Shown here: piece by piece, positions 1 through 5,467 of the stretch
How positions within the stretch are numbered: the first letter of the stretch is position 1
Layout of the letters: every line of letters starts with the position of its first letter
Origin: an uncultured Collinsella sp.
Lineage (GTDB): Bacteria > Actinomycetota > Coriobacteriia > Coriobacteriales > Coriobacteriaceae
DNA length: 6,648 nucleotides
Assembly (NCBI GenBank): GCA_900543615.1
Contig: UQSC01000097.1
Location: forward strand, 1-6,648
Direction of reading: 5' to 3'
The notes under the pieces: generated by a model
Told to the model about the DNA's origin: nothing
Database searches by the model: none
The model's input: the letters and a program-made list of their open reading frames with translations, nothing else
Translations under genes and position numbers: made by a program

Positions 1-162
1 CATAAGGTGATCGTCGACCATACATGCGAGAAAATCGGCGGCGCTTTCGACAGCGTCGTTTAGGTCGGAGCCAAACGTTCCTCCTCCGCCCAGCGAGCCA
101 CATGGCACGGCATCGACCATGCCGTCCGAATCAAAGAACTCAAATTCCCATACGTAAACCAT
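1..162 (-). CDS. hicB: HicB-family antitoxin, N-terminal part (cut by window edge)
   Basis: Reading leftwards from ATG at 162, 54 codons stay open to the edge of the window. The start has a strong Shine-Dalgarno GAGGAGG (169-175) six bases upstream. The peptide begins MVYVWEFEFFDSDG and continues with a short strand, a Gly-rich turn (VPCGSLGGGGTFGSD) and a helix (LNDAVESAADFLACMV). That is the usual order of the HicB partial RNase H-like fold, which covers and inhibits HicA. It follows hicA after 45 bases, which is the main support for the name. The C-terminal DNA-binding domain, which in this family usually represses the operon, lies outside the window, so its type (helix-turn-helix or ribbon-helix-helix) cannot be seen. 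Co-transcription with hicA is inferred from spacing and orientation. Confidence 0.75.
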   Translation of the reverse strand, partial: MVYVWEFEFFDSDGMVDAVPCGSLGGGGTFGSDLNDAVESAADFLACMVDDHLM

Positions 163-207
163 GTAAGACCTCCTCTAAAAAGCGATGCGAAATGTGATGA
201 GGATGAG

Positions 208-378
208 CTATCGAAGTCCTGCCTGCCTTAGGATTCTTTTGGCAATTTGATCCTCAATCTCTCGGTGGCGTTTCACGAGCACGAGTTTATCTCCTTTGAC
301 GAACTTCTCGTGATTAGTGCCTCCTTTCGAGATGAAGCCGGCTTCTTCGAGGATGCGGATCAATTCGCGTCTCTGCAT
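208..378 (-). CDS. hicA: HicA-family mRNA interferase toxin
   Basis: A 56-residue protein starting MQRRELIRILEEAGF. It has the compact HicA (YcfA-like) double-stranded RNA-binding fold: an N-terminal helix (RRELIRILEEAGF), the GGTNHEKF segment at residues 19-26 with the catalytic His23, a strand (KLVLVKRH) and a C-terminal helix (EDQIAKRILRQAGL). In the family this His is needed for ribosome-independent mRNA cleavage. I chose ATG at 378 because AAAGAGG (384-390) lies five bases upstream; an in-frame TTG at 393 would add five residues but is less well placed. The toxin gene comes first and the antitoxin second, the usual hicAB order. The length is normal for the family and no key residue is missing, so the toxin appears intact. 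Confidence 0.88.
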   Translation of the reverse strand: MQRRELIRILEEAGFISKGGTNHEKFVKGDKLVLVKRHREIEDQIAKRILRQAGLR

Positions 379-403
379 CTTAGCCTCTTTCAATAACTAT
401 ATA

Positions 404-454
404 TTAGCACTTTCTAAGGGTTTTAGACTTAAATCTTAGCTATTGCTAACCCTT
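404..454 (-). promoter_or_regulatory. Candidate hicAB promoter/operator with paired dyads
   Basis: The AT-rich stretch upstream of hicA holds two copies of the dyad TTAG-N6-CTAA, at 404-417 and 436-449, with centres 32 bp apart, about three helical turns. The second extends to TTAGC-TATT-GCTAA. A further inverted pair, AAGGGTT (416-422) and AACCCTT (448-454), overlaps them. On the minus strand TAATAT/TATAGT-like hexamers near 396-407 could be a -10, but no convincing -35 is visible. HicB proteins commonly repress their own operon by binding dyads here; that role is inferred. Confidence 0.45.
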
Positions 455-621
455 TGTCTCACTTCGCCGTCCTTGGATAGCGGCTTATATTCCTTGTGGT
501 ATCAGTTTATTTGCTCGTGCGGACACGATTTGGTGCTCCGTGCGCGACCGCGAAAAGGGTTTGCGGCGACTAAAATGTGACCATAGAGGCAGTTTTAGCG
601 AACCCCACGGGAGTGACGCGT

Positions 622-891
622 ATGGACAACAACACGCTGCTATTCCAGGACAAAGGTTCGGGTAGGTATAAAGACGTCAAGATCTACCCTAACCGTATTG
701 AGGTACTCAAGAAGGGCACTTTTGGCGGCAAGCACACCGAGATTGTTTATCTTAAGGACATTACGGGCGTCAATAGAATCAAAGGCCGCGATGTTTTTCT
801 GCGCAATCGTCTGTTGACCGCTTGCGTCTTTAGCCTGAACAGCCGTGCGAAGGCCCAGGAGTTTGTTAACGCGCTGAACATGGTGATGTAG
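622..891 (+). CDS. Small PH-domain-like protein of unknown function
   Basis: An 89-residue soluble protein with no signal peptide or membrane segment. The residue pattern suggests a bacterial pleckstrin-homology-like beta barrel: strand KDVKIYPNRIEVLKKG (17-32), strand TEIVYLKDITGVNRI (39-53) with the recurrent 'I..L.DI.GV' pattern, strands through LTACVFSLN (65-73), then a closing helix KAQEFVNALNMV (77-88). Such small proteins are often annotated as hypothetical. The ATG at 622 is preferred because GGGAG (609-613) sits eight bases upstream. An in-frame GTG at 577 would add 15 residues, but it has no Shine-Dalgarno and its upstream hexamer TAAAAT (571-576) looks more like a -10. The gene stands alone and is convergent with the phospholipase gene. 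The fold call is from pattern only. Confidence 0.6.
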   Translation: MDNNTLLFQDKGSGRYKDVKIYPNRIEVLKKGTFGGKHTEIVYLKDITGVNRIKGRDVFLRNRLLTACVFSLNSRAKAQEFVNALNMVM

Positions 892-920
892 CCGATAGCG
901 GCGTTCGGGCCAAGGTAAAA

Positions 921-955
921 ATCGGGGGCACAGAACGGTGTTCTGCGCCCCCGAT
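921..955 (-). terminator. Strong hairpin terminator between convergent genes
   Basis: Arms 921-936 and 940-955 pair over 16 positions with one A/C mismatch (930/946) and a three-base loop. Read on the minus strand, the stem is followed at once by TTTTTACC (917-921 reversed), so it fits a Rho-independent terminator for the phospholipase gene that ends 31 bases before it. On the plus strand the tail (TTGAGT) is poor, but the same hairpin may still help end the small PH-like gene that stops at 891. This and 892-985 hold no gene. Confidence 0.8.
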
Positions 956-985
956 TGAGTCGATGTGTCTAAAAGGCCGGCTTGC

Positions 986-1594
986 CTATTCGACAACGTC
1001 CTCGTTGTTTTCACCGTCACTGGCAAGCATCGCCGCGCCGGCGACCGTTGTCGCCACGGCGGCGGCAGCGAGCCCGGCGGCAACGCCAGAGCTGTCGCCC
1101 GTGTCGGCGAGCTTTCCGCCCGAGCCCTTGCCCTTGTTGCCCTTACCGTTCTTATCAGCGCTGCCTGCGTTGGAACCCGTGCCGCTGCCGGTGCCGGCGC
1201 CGGCAGCACTGTCCGAGGCCGCTACGGTAAAGCTTGCGGCTCCGTCGCTGGCGAGCGTGTAGTTCTGCGCCGCGTTGCCCAAGAGACCGTTCACGCGCAC
1301 CCAGTACGTTCCTGCGGCAAATGTTTCGCCCTCGGCCATTGCTGTGCCCGGAGCGCCGTTCGCGTCGTGCACAAACTCGAGCTGAGCCGTGCAGGCATCG
1401 TTTTCGAGTTTGCCCTCGAGCAGCGCCGCGACCTTTGTGCGCACATCCTCGCCGGCCTTAAGGCCTTCGAGCCCCTCAAAGTGGGGTGTCAGTGCGCGCG
1501 GATCGATATCGATGGGCACGGATCCCTGCAGCCCCGTAACGGTCTCGTTGCCCAAGGCGTCGACATCCACGTATTCGATGGTAACGCATGGCCC
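986..1594 (-). pseudogene. C-terminal part (2 of 2) of frameshifted surface phospholipase: beta domain, stalk and LADTG anchor
   Basis: This frame continues the protein of 1489-3471 after a one-base break. It starts with PCVTIEYVDVDALG and runs 201 residues from that proline to a TAG at 986-988. In order it has: a beta-rich domain ending in GTYWVRVNGLLGNAAQNYT, an Ala/Gly/Ser/Asn/Lys stalk (AGAGTGSGTGSNAGS, KNGKGNKGKGSGG), the sorting-type motif LADTGD, a hydrophobic segment (about VAAGLAAAAVATTVAGAAML) and a short tail, DGENNEDVVE. LAxTG motifs are used by class E sortases in Actinobacteria, so the intact protein would be wall-anchored. The tail is acidic, whereas sortase substrates normally end in Lys/Arg. 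No good start codon or ribosome site precedes this frame, so it is probably untranslated unless the break is a sequencing error or is bypassed. Confidence 0.75.
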
Positions 1595-3471
1595 GAAGCC
1601 GCCACGTTGAGTACGTTGCTGCTGTCGACAAGGCGGAAATGGCCCTCGCCAACGGTCTTGCCATCCTGGAGCGAGGCATCGCTCAGCGAGTCGCCGTACG
1701 TCATGCGCATGCGGGTCGGGAGGCAGCACGAAGCCGACTGCGTGTGCTTCGTATCGTAATTGTAATTGCGCTGGTAGATGCTCCGGGCCAGCGCCGCATC
1801 AACAAAGTCGGATGCGATGATGCCAATGTGCTTGAGGTAATCTGACTTTGTATCCTCGGTGCCGCTGGGATTGATGTACGGGCTCTTGTACAGATGCTCG
1901 TTGACTACTCGTGCCGAGGTAAAAGGATTGCCTCCGTGCGACAAGCCCGTGCAGCTGGTGTAGTTGATAGACCAGCAACGCTCCTGGACTTGCACCTCGG
2001 CCCCGGCATCGTCCACGACGTCCACCTTGTTGCACGTGCGCCCGGTCGTTTCCTTCAGCGCATTATCGACCCAGCTGAGCTTGTCGGTTCCCGTGAGTTT
2101 GTACTTGTCCTGGGCATATACCTTGGTGCAATAGGGCTCTTCATTGCCCGTTTCCCCTATGGCTTCAAATCCCCGCGCGTCTTGGACGAGACACATCGAC
2201 TGCCCGGAATGCGCCTTGATCTTGTCATCCCATTGGGTGAGGTCGAGGCCCCACGTGTGGCCGCTTACGCTGTTGCCGGCGAGCCCAAATCGACGCAGCA
2301 GGACGATCTTTCCGCGCACCTCGCCCAGCGTGGGGACGTGGCTCGACGTGTAGAACAGGTTGGGGTTATCGGCCATAACCTTGGCGAAGGCCGTCGTTAT
2401 GCTTTCGTCGGTAGCCTCATCGTTGCCGCGCGATGCGAGCATGATGAGCGCTTCTGACGGGTTTTCGTTCAAAAACGTTTTGAAGTACCCGATGACATCG
2501 GAGAGATGCAGATAGTTCCCGTCTTTTTTGAGTAGGTAGAAAATCCCGTGGTCGATGCCGGGGTCATCGCCCTTTCCGAGCCGGATATCAAAATAGCGAA
2601 TGCCTTCGAGCAACTGCGTGGGAATGTAATCCTGCTGGCATTTTACTTGCGAGGATTGGGGCTCAGTGTCGTTGTCCACGCTGCAGGTGCCCGAATCGTG
2701 CGTACCCGGGATGCTCAGCTCGTCGAGGAACTTGTTGTCGTCGACGTATTTCATCCAACATGGTCCGTCGACGTAGCTGCTGTACGTGATCCAGTCGAGG
2801 CTGCTAACCGTGGCATCGTTCTTTTTCATGTCGTAACCGATAAGTTCGAGCTCCCACGGAATGCTCTTACTCTTATGGCAGATCTTATTGTTGTCCTGGT
2901 CTTCGCCGTTCGATTCTATTGCCAGGTACTTAATGTCTTTTTTCTCGGTTTCTTTCTCGACCGTGCGGTCTCGGATGATATAGGTTCCGTTTGATTGACG
3001 CTCGAACGCAAAAGCGCGGCTGGGCTTGTTGTCATACTCGCCGCCCCATACGTGGATGACCTTTCCATCTTTGTCAGAGTCGTCGTCGACCGACCAAATG
3101 CTGTAGCCCGTCTTTTTATGCTCTTCGAAATTGAGCAAGGTGCGGATAGCATACCAGTTTGTATCGTCATTCTTGGTCGTTACGTTCTCAAGGATGAGCT
3201 TGCTGGACGTGCCGTCGTTAAACAGGTGGCAGACGTTGCCGCGAACGTTGCCGTCTTGGTTGACGCTCGCGGTGCGAAAATAGCCCGCGGGGCGAAGGCG
3301 AATGACGAAATTGTCGAGGCTGTCCGACGGTGCGGGTGTGTTGTCTGCAAATGCCGCTCGCAGGGGAATGCCCGGCGCTGCGGTTTCGGGCAGGCTTGCA
3401 AGTGGTGACAACGCCGCAAGCCCTAGGCCCAGCGTAAACGCTCGGCGGCTGATGGCGTGGTGTTCGGTCAT
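1489..3471 (-). CDS. Tat-exported PI-PLC X-domain phosphodiesterase with probable beta-trefoil domain, part 1 of 2 (frame broken near 1592-1594)
   Basis: GGAG (3477-3480) lies five bases before ATG at 3471. Residues 1-42 form a twin-arginine signal (SRRAFT, then a hydrophobic core, with a likely cut after AFA42). Residues about 53-215 look like a ricin-type beta-trefoil, with repeated patterns such as GYSIWSVDDDSDKDGKVIHV. Residues about 245-560 are a PI-PLC X-type catalytic domain: IPGTHDSGT gives His258/Asp259, RYFDIRL gives Asp295/Arg297 and IDHG gives His308, matching the His/Asp/Arg/His set of bacterial PI-PLC; PTLGEVRGKIVLLRRF and IIASDFVD are also typical. Twelve cysteines suggest disulfides outside the cell. 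The family cleaves phosphatidylinositol or glycosyl-PI without calcium. After Ser626 the frame is wrong: the last roughly 34 residues are out-of-frame readthrough. The repaired protein would be about 828 residues. Substrate is unknown. Confidence 0.8.
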   Translation of the reverse strand: MTEHHAISRRAFTLGLGLAALSPLASLPETAAPGIPLRAAFADNTPAPSDSLDNFVIRLRPAGYFRTASVNQDGNVRGNVCHLFNDGTSSKLILENVTTKNDDTNWYAIRTLLNFEEHKKTGYSIWSVDDDSDKDGKVIHVWGGEYDNKPSRAFAFERQSNGTYIIRDRTVEKETEKKDIKYLAIESNGEDQDNNKICHKSKSIPWELELIGYDMKKNDATVSSLDWITYSSYVDGPCWMKYVDDNKFLDELSIPGTHDSGTCSVDNDTEPQSSQVKCQQDYIPTQLLEGIRYFDIRLGKGDDPGIDHGIFYLLKKDGNYLHLSDVIGYFKTFLNENPSEALIMLASRGNDEATDESITTAFAKVMADNPNLFYTSSHVPTLGEVRGKIVLLRRFGLAGNSVSGHTWGLDLTQWDDKIKAHSGQSMCLVQDARGFEAIGETGNEEPYCTKVYAQDKYKLTGTDKLSWVDNALKETTGRTCNKVDVVDDAGAEVQVQERCWSINYTSCTGLSHGGNPFTSARVVNEHLYKSPYINPSGTEDTKSDYLKHIGIIASDFVDAALARSIYQRNYNYDTKHTQSASCCLPTRMRMTYGDSLSDASLQDGKTVGEGHFRLVDSSNVLNVAASGHALPSNTWMSTPWATRPLRGCRDPCPSISIRAH

Positions 3472-3502
3472 AACTTCTCCATTCGCAGAGTGCGGTTATG
3501 CG

Positions 3503-3520
3503 ATAGTTTTGGTCACTATA
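3503..3520 (-). promoter_or_regulatory. Weak candidate -10 and dyad upstream of the phospholipase gene
   Basis: On the minus strand TATAGT (3515-3520) could be a -10 element, about 44 bases before the start codon. No good -35 is found at 16-18 bp. The hexamer overlaps a short dyad, ATAGT-N7-ACTAT (3503-3507/3515-3519), that could be an operator. The rest of the 3472-3776 gap holds only the terminator at 3679-3704; I see no gene in 3541-3675. Confidence 0.25.
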
Positions 3521-3678
3521 CTGCCCAGATGTTTAAAGATGCTGGTTTAATTGTCTGCGCGGCGCAATAAATCGGCGGGCGGACGTGTTGGGGCGTTTGT
3601 CGTTTTCGTACTGTTGCCACATTTGGGGCGGTTCCGACGTCCGGCATCCTCGCGTTCGTCGGCTACAGGCATAAGAAA

Positions 3679-3704
3679 GGGAGGGTCGGTTTACCGGCCC
3701 TCCC
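3679..3704 (-). terminator. Rho-independent terminator of the lipoprotein gene
   Basis: GGGAGGG-TCGG (3679-3689) pairs with CCGG-CCCTCCC (3694-3704) around a four-base loop; one position (3686/3697) is G-U on the plus-strand RNA and A/C on the minus-strand RNA. On the minus strand the stem is followed directly by TTTCTTAT, the expected tail. It sits 73 bases past the stop of the lipoprotein gene, so that gene and the phospholipase gene are probably separate transcripts. Confidence 0.75.
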
Positions 3705-3776
3705 TGGGTACGAAGCACTGGGGTACCGTCGCTTGTTTGCACTGCGACCGTGTTTTCCGTTGCACTCGCCAGTCGC

Positions 3777-4370
3777 TTAGCGCTTGATCTCGATATCGTC
3801 GAGCTTGACGTCCATGGCCTCGGTCTTGGCCTCGGCGATGTCGTCGGCAAATTCCAGAGACTTCATCATGGTCTCGACGGCGTCCTTGTGCTCCTCGACG
3901 TTGTCGATACGCACATACACACTGCCCCCGTCAACGTCGGTGAAGTATTCGGTCGTTACGCCGCCCGAGTGCGTGAAGTAGGCACTGCGCCAGGTCTTGC
4001 CGTTGTACTTAACGGGATCGCTCTCGGTCCATCCGGAGTTGGCCTTCCACTTTGCCTCGTAGTCGAACAGTTCATCGGCGTTCTTGTCAGAGTCGAAGAC
4101 AGGGATGAAGCGATCGCTGGCGTGCTCGCTCTCGGTGAACTTAAACTGGGCCCTGTCGGCGGTGTCGCCTGCGACGTCGGTGATCTCGACGCCCTCGGGG
4201 ACCTCGACCTTAAACCAAATGAAGTCGGTCCTCATATCCACGGCTGGCTTTTCTGCTCCACCGCCACCGCCACTTCCGGTAGCGCCGCCGCTGCCACCGC
4301 AGCCCACTAGGGCAACTGCGGCAAAGAGGCTTATGCAGAGGGTGAGAATCGCAAAGGCCTTCTTTTTCAT
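3777..4370 (-). CDS. Secreted lipoprotein of unknown function
   Basis: A 197-residue protein with a strong Shine-Dalgarno GAGGAGG (4379-4385) eight bases before ATG. The signal peptide is of lipoprotein type: MKKK, a hydrophobic core, and the lipobox LVGC with the acceptor Cys24. A flexible Gly-rich linker (GGSGGATGSGGGGG) follows, then a soluble domain of about 150 residues. That domain has VEVPEGVEITDV near the start, a central Trp/Tyr-rich part (KWKANSGWTESD, YNGKTWRSAYFTHSGG) and ends MMKSLEF. This strand-helix order resembles the PsbP/DcrB-like alpha-beta fold seen in many small Gram-positive lipoproteins, but that is pattern-based only. It would sit on the outer face of the membrane. 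The gene is monocistronic by its own terminator at 3679-3704. I do not recognise a specific function. Confidence 0.85.
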   Translation of the reverse strand: MKKKAFAILTLCISLFAAVALVGCGGSGGATGSGGGGGAEKPAVDMRTDFIWFKVEVPEGVEITDVAGDTADRAQFKFTESEHASDRFIPVFDSDKNADELFDYEAKWKANSGWTESDPVKYNGKTWRSAYFTHSGGVTTEYFTDVDGGSVYVRIDNVEEHKDAVETMMKSLEFADDIAEAKTEAMDVKLDDIEIKR

Positions 4371-4442
4371 GGTCGTGTCCTCCTCGATCTGTAACCGCCC
4401 ACGGATTACCTGCCTTTACTGTACGCGTGGACGGCTCGCTAG

Positions 4443-4461
4443 GGTGGGCCATGTGTCCCAT
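4443..4461. repeat. 19-bp repeat, copy 1
   Basis: GGTGGGCCATGTGTCCCAT occurs here and again, identically and in the same direction, at 4651-4669. The core TGGGCCAT/GTGTCCCA is an imperfect palindrome (six of eight pairs match). This copy lies about 75 bases upstream of the lipoprotein start, where a promoter for that gene would be expected, so it could be an operator or part of a dispersed repeat. Confidence 0.8.
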
Positions 4462-4513
4462 TCTGGGGGCTGGAATTGCGCCGACAAGTGGCAATATGTG
4501 CGGTCGCAAAAGA

Positions 4514-4542
4514 GGGGAGGGCCGATGCTGTCGGCCCTCCCC
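4514..4542 (-). terminator. Perfect-stem terminator facing left, with no visible gene to end
   Basis: GGGGAGGGCCGA (4514-4525) and TCGGCCCTCCCC (4531-4542) pair perfectly over 12 bp with a five-base loop. On the minus strand TCTTTTG follows the stem directly; on the plus strand the next bases are GGGGTTGGG, which is not a tail. The orientation therefore serves leftward transcription, yet the nearest gene to the right (fchA) reads rightwards. Its stem resembles the terminator at 3679-3704. Confidence 0.7.
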
Positions 4543-4650
4543 GGGGTTGGGCACCCGTTGTTTTAAAGGGGCGCGTGTACGCGGGCGTTGCCCCAACAGG
4601 TTCCTTGTTTATAGATATGTCCCAGTTTGTGACGTCCGGAAGTCTCGAAA

Positions 4651-4669
4651 GGTGGGCCATGTGTCCCAT
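4651..4669. repeat. 19-bp repeat, copy 2
   Basis: Identical to 4443-4461, 208 bp further on. A related shorter match, ATATGTCCCAG, lies between them at 4615-4625. This copy is about 56 bp upstream of the candidate fchA -35. Together the two copies bracket the orphan terminator and a GC-rich stretch able to fold (GGGG 4568-4571 with CCCC 4591-4594, and CGCG-TGTA-CGCG inside). Confidence 0.8.
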
Positions 4670-4724
4670 GCTTGCGTTGTCGACGCCTATCGCGTGCCAT
4701 AGAAATCCGCGATGGCCAGATGCG

Positions 4725-4753
4725 CTGACGCTCGCGTACTTATGGGCTAGACT
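4725..4753 (+). promoter_or_regulatory. Candidate sigma70-type promoter for fchA-folD
   Basis: CTGACG (4725-4730) and TAGACT (4748-4753) each match four of six consensus positions and are exactly 17 bp apart. Transcription would start near 4760, leaving an untranslated leader of about 73 bases before the preferred fchA start at 4833. Confidence 0.4.
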
Positions 4754-4832
4754 TAGCACCATTACGTGATCGATGCGGTCGGCCGGCGTCGGCCGCCCGA
4801 CCGATATATATGACTTGAAGGTGCGTGTGCGT

Positions 4833-5465
4833 ATGAGCCAAGAGATGATGGATAAAACCTGTCGCGGTTTTGCCGAGGCGCTGGCCGCGCGCGAGCCGGT
4901 TCCCGGTGGTGGCAGCGCGAGCGCCTTTGTAGGTGCGCTGGGCGCCTCGCTTTGCGGAATGGTTGCCCGCTATGGGGCGACAAACCCCGCGCTTGCCGAT
5001 CGCGCAGACGATCTGACGCGCGCGTTTGCCCAGGCGGATGAGTTGGCGCAGGAACTTGTGGGTCTGGTTGCCGAGGACGTTCGTGCCTACGGGCAGGTGT
5101 CCGCGGCGTACGGTATTCCGCGTGACGGTCCGGCTCGAGCGACCGCGATTCAGGATGCGCTGCATGTGGCCGCCATGCCACCGTATCGCATTATGGATGC
5201 CTGCGGGCGCGCGCTGGCGCTGCTCGATGACATGGCGGACAAGGGCTCCCGACAGCTGCTGTCCGACGTGGCGTGCGGCGCCGTATTCTGCCGCGCCGCC
5301 ATGCAGGGCGCGAGCCTGACGCTCTTTGCCAACACTACGTCTATGAAAGATCGGGCACGCGCTGAGGAGCTTGAGGCGGCGTGCGATGAGCTGCTGGATA
5401 CGTGGCTGCCGCGCGCCGATGCGCTGGCGCGCCGTGCCGCCGATGCCGCCAGGAAGAGGGGATAG
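4833..5465 (+). CDS. fchA: Methenyl-THF cyclohydrolase / formimidoyl-THF cyclodeaminase family protein
   Basis: A 210-residue cytosolic, mostly helical protein of the FTCD_C/FchA family. Family signatures: REPVPGGGSASAFVGALGASL (residues 20-40), the folate-binding PxPGGGS loop; VAEDVRAYGQVSAAYGIP with the conserved Asp82; and SDVACGAVFCRAAMQGASLTL followed by NTTSMKD. In acetogens and clostridia FchA hydrolyses 5,10-methenyl-THF to 10-formyl-THF; in histidine degraders relatives act on 5-formimino-THF. No histidine-utilisation gene is nearby, and folD starts two bases after the stop, so the cyclohydrolase role is favoured. Start choice: homologues begin shortly before the folate loop, which fits ATG 4833, though AAGG (4818-4821) is rather distant; an in-frame ATG at 4773 would add 20 unlike residues with no ribosome site. 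ATGs at 4845 and 4848 are also possible. Confidence 0.88.
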   Translation: MSQEMMDKTCRGFAEALAAREPVPGGGSASAFVGALGASLCGMVARYGATNPALADRADDLTRAFAQADELAQELVGLVAEDVRAYGQVSAAYGIPRDGPARATAIQDALHVAAMPPYRIMDACGRALALLDDMADKGSRQLLSDVACGAVFCRAAMQGASLTLFANTTSMKDRARAEELEAACDELLDTWLPRADALARRAADAARKRG

Positions 5466-5467
5466 CC

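Noticed and set aside
513..550. Imperfect inverted repeat (CGTGCGGA / TCCGTGCG) upstream of the PH-like gene
   Set aside because: Only about half the positions pair and there is no T-tract or known motif, so it is within chance for GC-rich DNA.
1588..1600. Programmed -1 frameshift joining the two parts of the phospholipase
   Set aside because: A -1 slip would indeed reach the second frame, but the site GGGCCAT is not a slippery heptamer of the X-XXY-YYZ type with a proper YYY, and no upstream Shine-Dalgarno-like stimulator or clear downstream pseudoknot was recognised. A simple missing base in the CCC run explains it better.
965..1759. Long plus-strand frames opposite the phospholipase C-terminus
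   Set aside because: Their translations are Arg/Ala/Pro-rich shadow sequence with no domain, while the minus-strand frame carries a clear stalk, sorting motif and anchor.
4546..4597. Possible tRNA or riboswitch in the GC-rich intergenic stretch
   Set aside because: Short stems can be drawn, but no cloverleaf, no T-loop motif and no known riboswitch core was recognised.
4439..4762. Minus-strand 107-codon frame in the intergenic region
   Set aside because: It reads through both 19-bp repeats and the terminator hairpin, has no ribosome site and no recognisable domain. An RNA is more likely than a protein if this strand is transcribed.
4773..4832. ATG 4773 as the start of fchA
   Set aside because: The extra residues do not resemble the family, there is no Shine-Dalgarno, and the codon would lie only about 13 bases from the predicted transcription start.
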